This document shows, one piece after another, positions 58,333 to 64,000 of a DNA stretch of 64,000 nucleotides. The translations under genes and the position numbers were made by a program. The notes beneath the pieces are model-generated. The model was not told the DNA's origin and made no database searches. It saw only the letters and a list, made by a program, of their open reading frames with translations. Within the stretch, counting starts at the first letter, position 1. The number at the start of each line of letters is the position of its first letter. Source of the DNA: Allium sativum (lineage: Eukaryota > Streptophyta > Magnoliopsida > Asparagales > Amaryllidaceae); assembly GCA_030737875.1 (NCBI GenBank), contig CM060915.1:571686577-571750576 (forward strand), given 5' to 3'.

Positions 58333-61300
58333 GAACCAAACCCTAGGTGCCAAATCACAAATCCCAACCCAAATCGTGACCTTCAAATCACCAACTTCCT
58401 AACAAGATTCTCCATTCCATGATTCCTCTTCTTCTTTAGACAAGCATGCGCTCTACTATTCCTGGTCGATTATACATATTTATGGATTGCAGTCCGTATT
58501 CAGTTGCTTGCCCGAATGCTTCTTCTACGTGAATCCATCTCCTCTGTCCCTGTTCGGAGAAAAGTTGGTAATTTATTTTCATCTTTATGTAAATAGAATT
58601 GATAATGCTAATTTATAATACTCGTTTGTTACTTTATATTTATGCTGATTTAATTAGTTTTAACTTATTTTAGAAGTCGGTTTAGTTTTTAAAATCACTG
58701 TTGTTTATTTAAAGAACAATAGCGATCATTGTTATACTGATAACTTTAGTTCATTTAATTAAGAAAAACTGATCAATACAGTTTGGTTGGATAGTCTAAT
58801 AAAAATTTCTCAACTCCAACTAAAGTAGATTTGTTACATATTTGATGGCTTTTTGGCTATAGTGACAAAGATATTCGTATGTTGAATTTCTCACTTAAGG
58901 AATAGATGTTTGCCAGTTTCATATATTTATTTTTGGATTAGCTTCTCATGGTGTATGCGTAGGTTTCTGAAATTTGACATATTTTAATATATTCATTATC
59001 ATTATCATCACCAGGTATATTTTAATTTTTACTTATTGATAATTTAAGATTTGATAATGATTGGGTTAGCTTATGCTTAATTAATGTGTATAGCCGTGAT
59101 GGATGAGTCGGATTTTCTAATCCGGTTTGTTTTTGGTGGTGCTTCTAACCTAATGTGTTGCTCCCTGATTCGACGTATGTCTAAAGTTGGTTTGATTAGG
59201 TTTGAAGTTCTTACTTCTACTTATAAACAATAAATATAGGTAATACTTCTGAAGTTGCTTTAACTGCTTATGTTATACTTTCCCCACTGTGCAGACCAGA
59301 CCTGCTTTGTATTTTAAATTGATTTAGTATTTAAGATGATTACGGCAAGGATTTGATTTTTAATTGTTTCATGCATTTAAATATTCATGTAATTCTAATA
59401 TATAATCAAAAGTTTGTGGGCATGGTGCTTTAAAAGAATGCCCCTGCTACTTACAACTCCCCGTTCCCATAAATTATAGTTCTACGGAAAGACTATACTT
59501 GAAAACATTACTATGATTTGCAATATCCATGTATTTTGATATGAAATTACAAAAGAAAGGTTTTGCACAATATGATATTCTCTTAATGTAATAAAATGCT
59601 TCTAATCTAGTCATCTATCATTACTATGACAAGAATTCTACTACATATTGTTAGAGCTATGCTTTTCATCCTACCAAGGTTATCAAAATTCATCCTTTTA
59701 GGTGAAATGATTTTAGTTTTTGTTTTGGAGCTTTACTTTTAAAAGATGCCCAGTGAAGGATGTATCAATTTATTTATTATTGTTATTCAATTATAATGTG
59801 TAGTTGAAGTGCTTTATATGGATACATGGAGCTATACTTTTTAGCACAAATGAGACAATGGAATGGTACTGTATTTTGTTATCCCTGCCATAAGTGGAAA
59901 AGTATGATTCTTTTCTAGAGCTTATAACTATGTGATGAAGTGAAGCCATTTAATTGCTTTATTTGGACCAGCTTCTGATTTGTTTTTAAAAATAAATACA
60001 ATTGATTTATTTTTTTGAATTTTCACCCATACATAATTACGTATATCGCTTATGACATGTATAGATCTCTAGATATAGAAATGAATTATTATACATGCAC
60101 AATTTTTAAACCTTGATATACCACAAAAGAAACATAAACTAAAAGGATGACAATATTGGCCAGTTAGTTTATGCACTTATAATCAGAACTGTTCAATAAA
60201 TTATGCATATCACCAATTTTTCACACTTAGTAAATCAATCTCATTTTTTGGATAATAAATGAAAGGTTTCTAGATGGTTCTTCTTTCATGCGTGTTTTAG
60301 TCTAATAGTTGATAGTCTTATGGACATAGCTATAGCAATTGGGTTCTATTAGACTTTATTACCCTGACAAATTTTTAGGCATTTTCAGGGCAATTGAAAC
60401 TGCAAAATAGATGGTTAACGCTAATAATAAATCATTCATGTAATTTATACTACATGTGATGAACATATTATTTTACCAGTTCTACATGAAGGGTCATCAA
60501 CGCTCATTTGTCATATTCATTGGTCTTGGATCCTTCTCCAGTTTAAGGACCAAAAAAATACCAATTTGGAAGAGACTAACCACTCGTTTTGTTTTATAGT
60601 ACTAAATTTAATGTCGTAGAATTTTCTTAGCCAAAAGGTCATGGTGACGATGATGGTTGTAATGTTGGCACTTCAGAAGAATCCTATGCTATTGTTCTGT
60701 AGCATTTTCCCCAAATGTATGTTATGTAAAATATATGCATTTTGAGTTGATTTGTCAACACTTGCGTTTTGTTCAAGCTACTTGCTAGATCAACTTGCAT
60801 AGGTGTCAGAATTTAGAAGTTAAAATTAATAGGAAACAAACGTGATTTGCATGAAATTATAACATTTTTCATTACACCGTTGATTTTTTTGTAAGCAACT
60901 AAAAAGCCTACTGTCAGTTTTCCAAACAAATAACTTTGAAGTGTTAGAATTTGTACCTAGAAATGAGGAATAAACATATAGTTTCGGCTGTCCCTCATGA
61001 AAAAGAAGCTTCTCCTAATGAGATCTTTTTATATAATTAAATTGGTTGTTTTCTTTTACTTTTTGAAGAATTTATTGCTGAGTTTGAATTTGCAATCTAG
61101 AAAAGAAGTTTGGCATTGATATATATAACTTGCAAAATCTCTTGCAGAAGTGTTCTTAAATGATTCTATGTTGGCTGAAATTGGGAGTTCTACAAGAAGA
61201 TGATCGCTCACCCTGTTATTTATATTCGCCTTGGACTTCTATTCAGGTGAACTGATATAGTTTATTTCAAGACCGTGTGAATTATATACAATAGTCCTAC

Positions 61301-64000
61301 ACCACCTTTTATAGAGAAATAAACATTATGATCCTGAAAATGCTCATCGTTAACTATTAAAATTTTCCTTAATCGGCTTGGCATGATTCCTGCGATGAAT
61401 TTGCTAATCATTAAAAACACTTGAAGTGAATTAGAATGCAGCCAGCCAACATCACTTTGCCTAACTAAGGATATTACTATGCTATTGTCGACTGAGACTT
61501 AGTATTATTAGGATTAAAACTGCCATGAATCAATATCCAAACATACTATATGATATACTTACGAATGGGAATACTAATCAGTCTTATGCAAATGGAATAA
61601 TGTATAATTTTAGAAGGGATGCAGACTCACCCCGAAAATGTAAAAAAATAGGAGGTGGAAGAGTGCACATTGACAGTATTTTCGTAGGTTATTTGCATGG
61701 CATTCAAAATGTACAGGACTGCACACTGACAATGTAGTTACGTATAATTAAATTTAATACCATAAGTTGATTATTAGGTGCAGAAAATGGTGATTTTGTT
61801 ATATAATGCTTCTCATAGTGCATTTGCACTAACTAATATCATGTATGTTCTAGCTTAAAAATTGACTTAGACCCGTTTTTCGTACTGTTTATAAATCATT
61901 ATATATAGGGTTGAGCAAAAAAAAAAAATCAAATCCAACACCGATTCTTAGCAACTTAATGGAAAAAAAGTGTGTTTTTAAACATTTCGTGCTTTATGGG
62001 TATATTGCGACTACAACTTTTTGAAAAGATGTTTGATATTGCTACATCAGTTCACCAATTATGTCTACGTTCCCATCGCATATATTTTGCAATATTATGA
62101 GCTTAATTTATTAGGTCATGGACTAATTGTATTATAGGTTATGTTTCCTAATTTTAGGCTTGATAACTTAGTAGTGTAGCGATTAAGAAACTATTAGCAT
62201 CAAAACCACACTTGAGACCAAACATGTATGCACTTGAGAAATAGCTCGAGTAAATATGACGTCTAAAAGAGGTCTATTTGGGTGATTTATTTTAAAGTGT
62301 TATCAATGAATTTTAGTTCTGTAAGTCATTGTCATATTCATTTGTTCGTTACTTTATTTCAAATAATCCTAGTACACATTTTAATACCCATTGCTAAATA
62401 TTCCATCATCTGTTATCCATGTTAGATTATCAGTGGTTCTTAGTTCAATAGGCAAATTGATGTGTCAGGTTCAAATTCATGCTTGTTTTACATATATATG
62501 GCAATTAATCCATATATTGGAAATGTTGTGCAAAAGACGAGCAATTTAAATATTAAAATATTGAAAATGGTAAGTTTGTATGATATTTTTTATTTTAGTC
62601 CGAAAGTACTAAGCTTTTTCCTTTTCTTAATTCCTAGTTTATCAACAAGAGAGCTGCTACAGTAGATTGAAAAACAGAAGAAATAAATGACATATGATAT
62701 CTGATAATTCTAATAAAAGAGATTGCATAATTATGCAAATATGTAATTTTTCTCCATTTCCAAGTATTTAATTAGCAATCGTCTATTTTATAATCACATT
62801 ATTTCCGTGATTTGATTAGGACATTGTGAATATGGAAGCAGATGGCGAATATTATGGAAAATTAGCAAAGGTAATCAGTTATTTGTTGAAACATCTCTGG
62901 AATAGCTCAATTTTGGCTCTTCTCTCGATTTTGTTTTATTGATTGTGCTTTATTTGTAATCAATCTTGCTGTTGTGTTTGTAAAAAGGTATGGCGTGACC
63001 GGAAGGTTAAAAAATGCTGACCATCCTTTTGTATTGTTGTCAGAAAAGGTTAAATCCCATGTACTTTTAACATGAGTATTATGTACATGTGTATTACAGT
63101 TGCAGCTTTTTTATCTTATTCCGTTGACCCATAGATTACCATCATTTTGATATTAATTTAAAAAAATTTGTGCAGTTCCTACGTGTTTGTATGTGCTCTT
63201 CCCCATTTCCAGTTTATATTTCCTTTTTTTGTTCCTGTTTATTTTTGGTACTATTTTTATTTTGCAATCGCTCTCAAAAGTTATGGTGCAGCATCCTTTA
63301 AATATTGATCTGGATAAAGGTTCAATTAAGTTATATCACTGTAGTGATAAAACAAATGCAATTTCATTGATAATTGACAATGAAAAGTATGATTGTAACC
63401 CGGGTGCGAAGCATGGGTAAGCACTTATCATAATGTAAATTGCACTTGTCATAATTTAAATTGCAGAATGTTTCAATGTTTACAGAGATTTTTACATTAT
63501 ATAATAGAAATATGACTTTGGAATCCTAACATACATTGATGCTTTTTGGTTTAGTTTTGGAATGTCTGATGATGCATAGTTCTAAAAAAAGCAAGAAAGA
63601 ACCGAAAGAAGATGAAGACCGATGAAGAATTTCACAAAGTTGGGTTTTCCGCAGAAGGAACATCATAAGAAAGTGTTGATTGGTTGCGTGGTATCATATC
63701 TTTCATTTTGTTTTATGTATAGTCAGATTTTCTAATTTATGTATATTTCATTAAGATTTCTATACAAATAGATTTCCTAGTTTGTTGTCTTTATTTATTT
63801 CTATTCTCGAAATGTTGCAAGAAACATAAATATTTTTTGTATTTACATTGTATTGCTAATAATATTATTACTTTAATTTTTATTATCAATGTCTGATAAA
63901 AGGATTTAAACACAACACTGTTTTAATAGCATCGTGGGAGGAAGTCATGTAATTTATTTGCCATGGTTTTTAATTGTTTGACTAGAAGAAAAAAGTTTTT
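58333..64000 (+). other. Non-LTR region with exon-like pieces; possible decayed host gene
   Basis: No transposon domain, LTR signature or long frame was found in 5.7 kb. Several pieces are bounded by plausible splice signals: a pyrimidine-rich start at 58400-58565, TTGCAG/...TTCAG/GTGAAC at 61146-61247, a piece ending AAAATG/GTAAGT near 62570, GATTAG/...GCAAAG/GTAATC at 62820-62871, and a C-terminal Lys-rich SSKKSKKEPKEDED run near 63580. The intervening DNA is T-rich on the plus strand, as plant introns are. I cannot join them into a known protein. It may be a host pseudogene, a long non-coding RNA gene or a captured fragment. Frames at 61525-61737, 62462-62665 and 63187-63420 are not supported on their own. 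Confidence 0.3.
63398..63418. repeat. ACCCGGGTGCGAAGCATGGGT palindrome
   Basis: An imperfect GC-rich hairpin in AT-rich DNA, resembling in inverse sense the ACCCGTGCTTCGCACACGGGT hairpin of element A's LTR (7068-7088). Such hairpins occur near termini of some plant mobile elements, including Helitrons, but no CTRR end follows here. Confidence 0.4.

Noticed and set aside
63187..63420. 77-codon frame near the right edge
   Set aside because: Hydrophobic start comes from T-rich DNA and the end is the ACCCGGGTGCG palindrome; no family recognised.

Overview
The window is repeat-dominated, AT-rich plant nuclear DNA, from an angiosperm as far as can be told. The evidence is a chromodomain-bearing Ty3/gypsy polyprotein, initiator-tRNA-Met primer binding sites, a plant-type L1 LINE, a PIF/Harbinger element with a Myb/SANT-like ORF and a CACTA-like terminus. 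I found no intact host gene, rRNA or tRNA gene, CRISPR array or bacterial-style operon. Almost everything is nested or decayed transposable elements, and most short open frames lie inside LTRs.

Layout. 1-4016 is part of a minus-strand LTR. 4017-4140 and 18203-18720 are the two halves of a diverged ~310-bp tandem repeat split by element A (4141-18202). Element A is a structurally complete, non-coding LTR retrotransposon: two giant LTRs (6225 and 6099 bp), only 1.7 kb of internal DNA and a perfect GTAAA target duplication. 19763-34481 holds the old element C, into whose 3' LTR element B (22729-33878, target duplication TCCCG) has inserted. B is the only element here with gag-pol; it looks like a Tekay/Del-type chromovirus and is broken by stops and frameshifts. 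34482-36975 is D, the back part of an LTR followed by a non-coding internal region homologous to that of A. 38414-39930 is a PIF/Harbinger-like element (TSD TTA) with only a Myb/SANT-like ORF1 pseudogene. 41401-44615 is a further LTR related to B. A CACTA-like end lies at 45196. Inverted and duplicated LTR pieces fill 46288-49592. 49593-51640 is the 3' half of an L1-type LINE ORF2. 52186-58327 is a solo LTR of 6142 bp (TSD TCTAG) related to A. 58333-64000 has no recognisable transposon body and carries a few exon-like pieces.

How the parts relate. Only B encodes proteins. A, C and D encode none, yet share cis features with B or each other: a TGGTRTCARAGC-like primer site, a leader motif around TTAGAGATGGG..CCTAGAATGAG, a polypurine tract after GACGAAATTATTTTAAG, and paired hairpins near the LTR 3' end. 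A and D, and more weakly C, also share non-coding internal modules. The simplest reading is a set of non-autonomous, LARD-like retrotransposons moved in trans by proteins of B-like chromoviruses. The LTRs repeat one architecture: U3 with diverged ~130-200 bp repeats, a TATA box, a GC-richer leader, a GTGAG(T/A) donor-like site, tandem arrays, then the conserved hairpins. All comparisons were made by eye; percentages and boundaries without target duplications are approximate.
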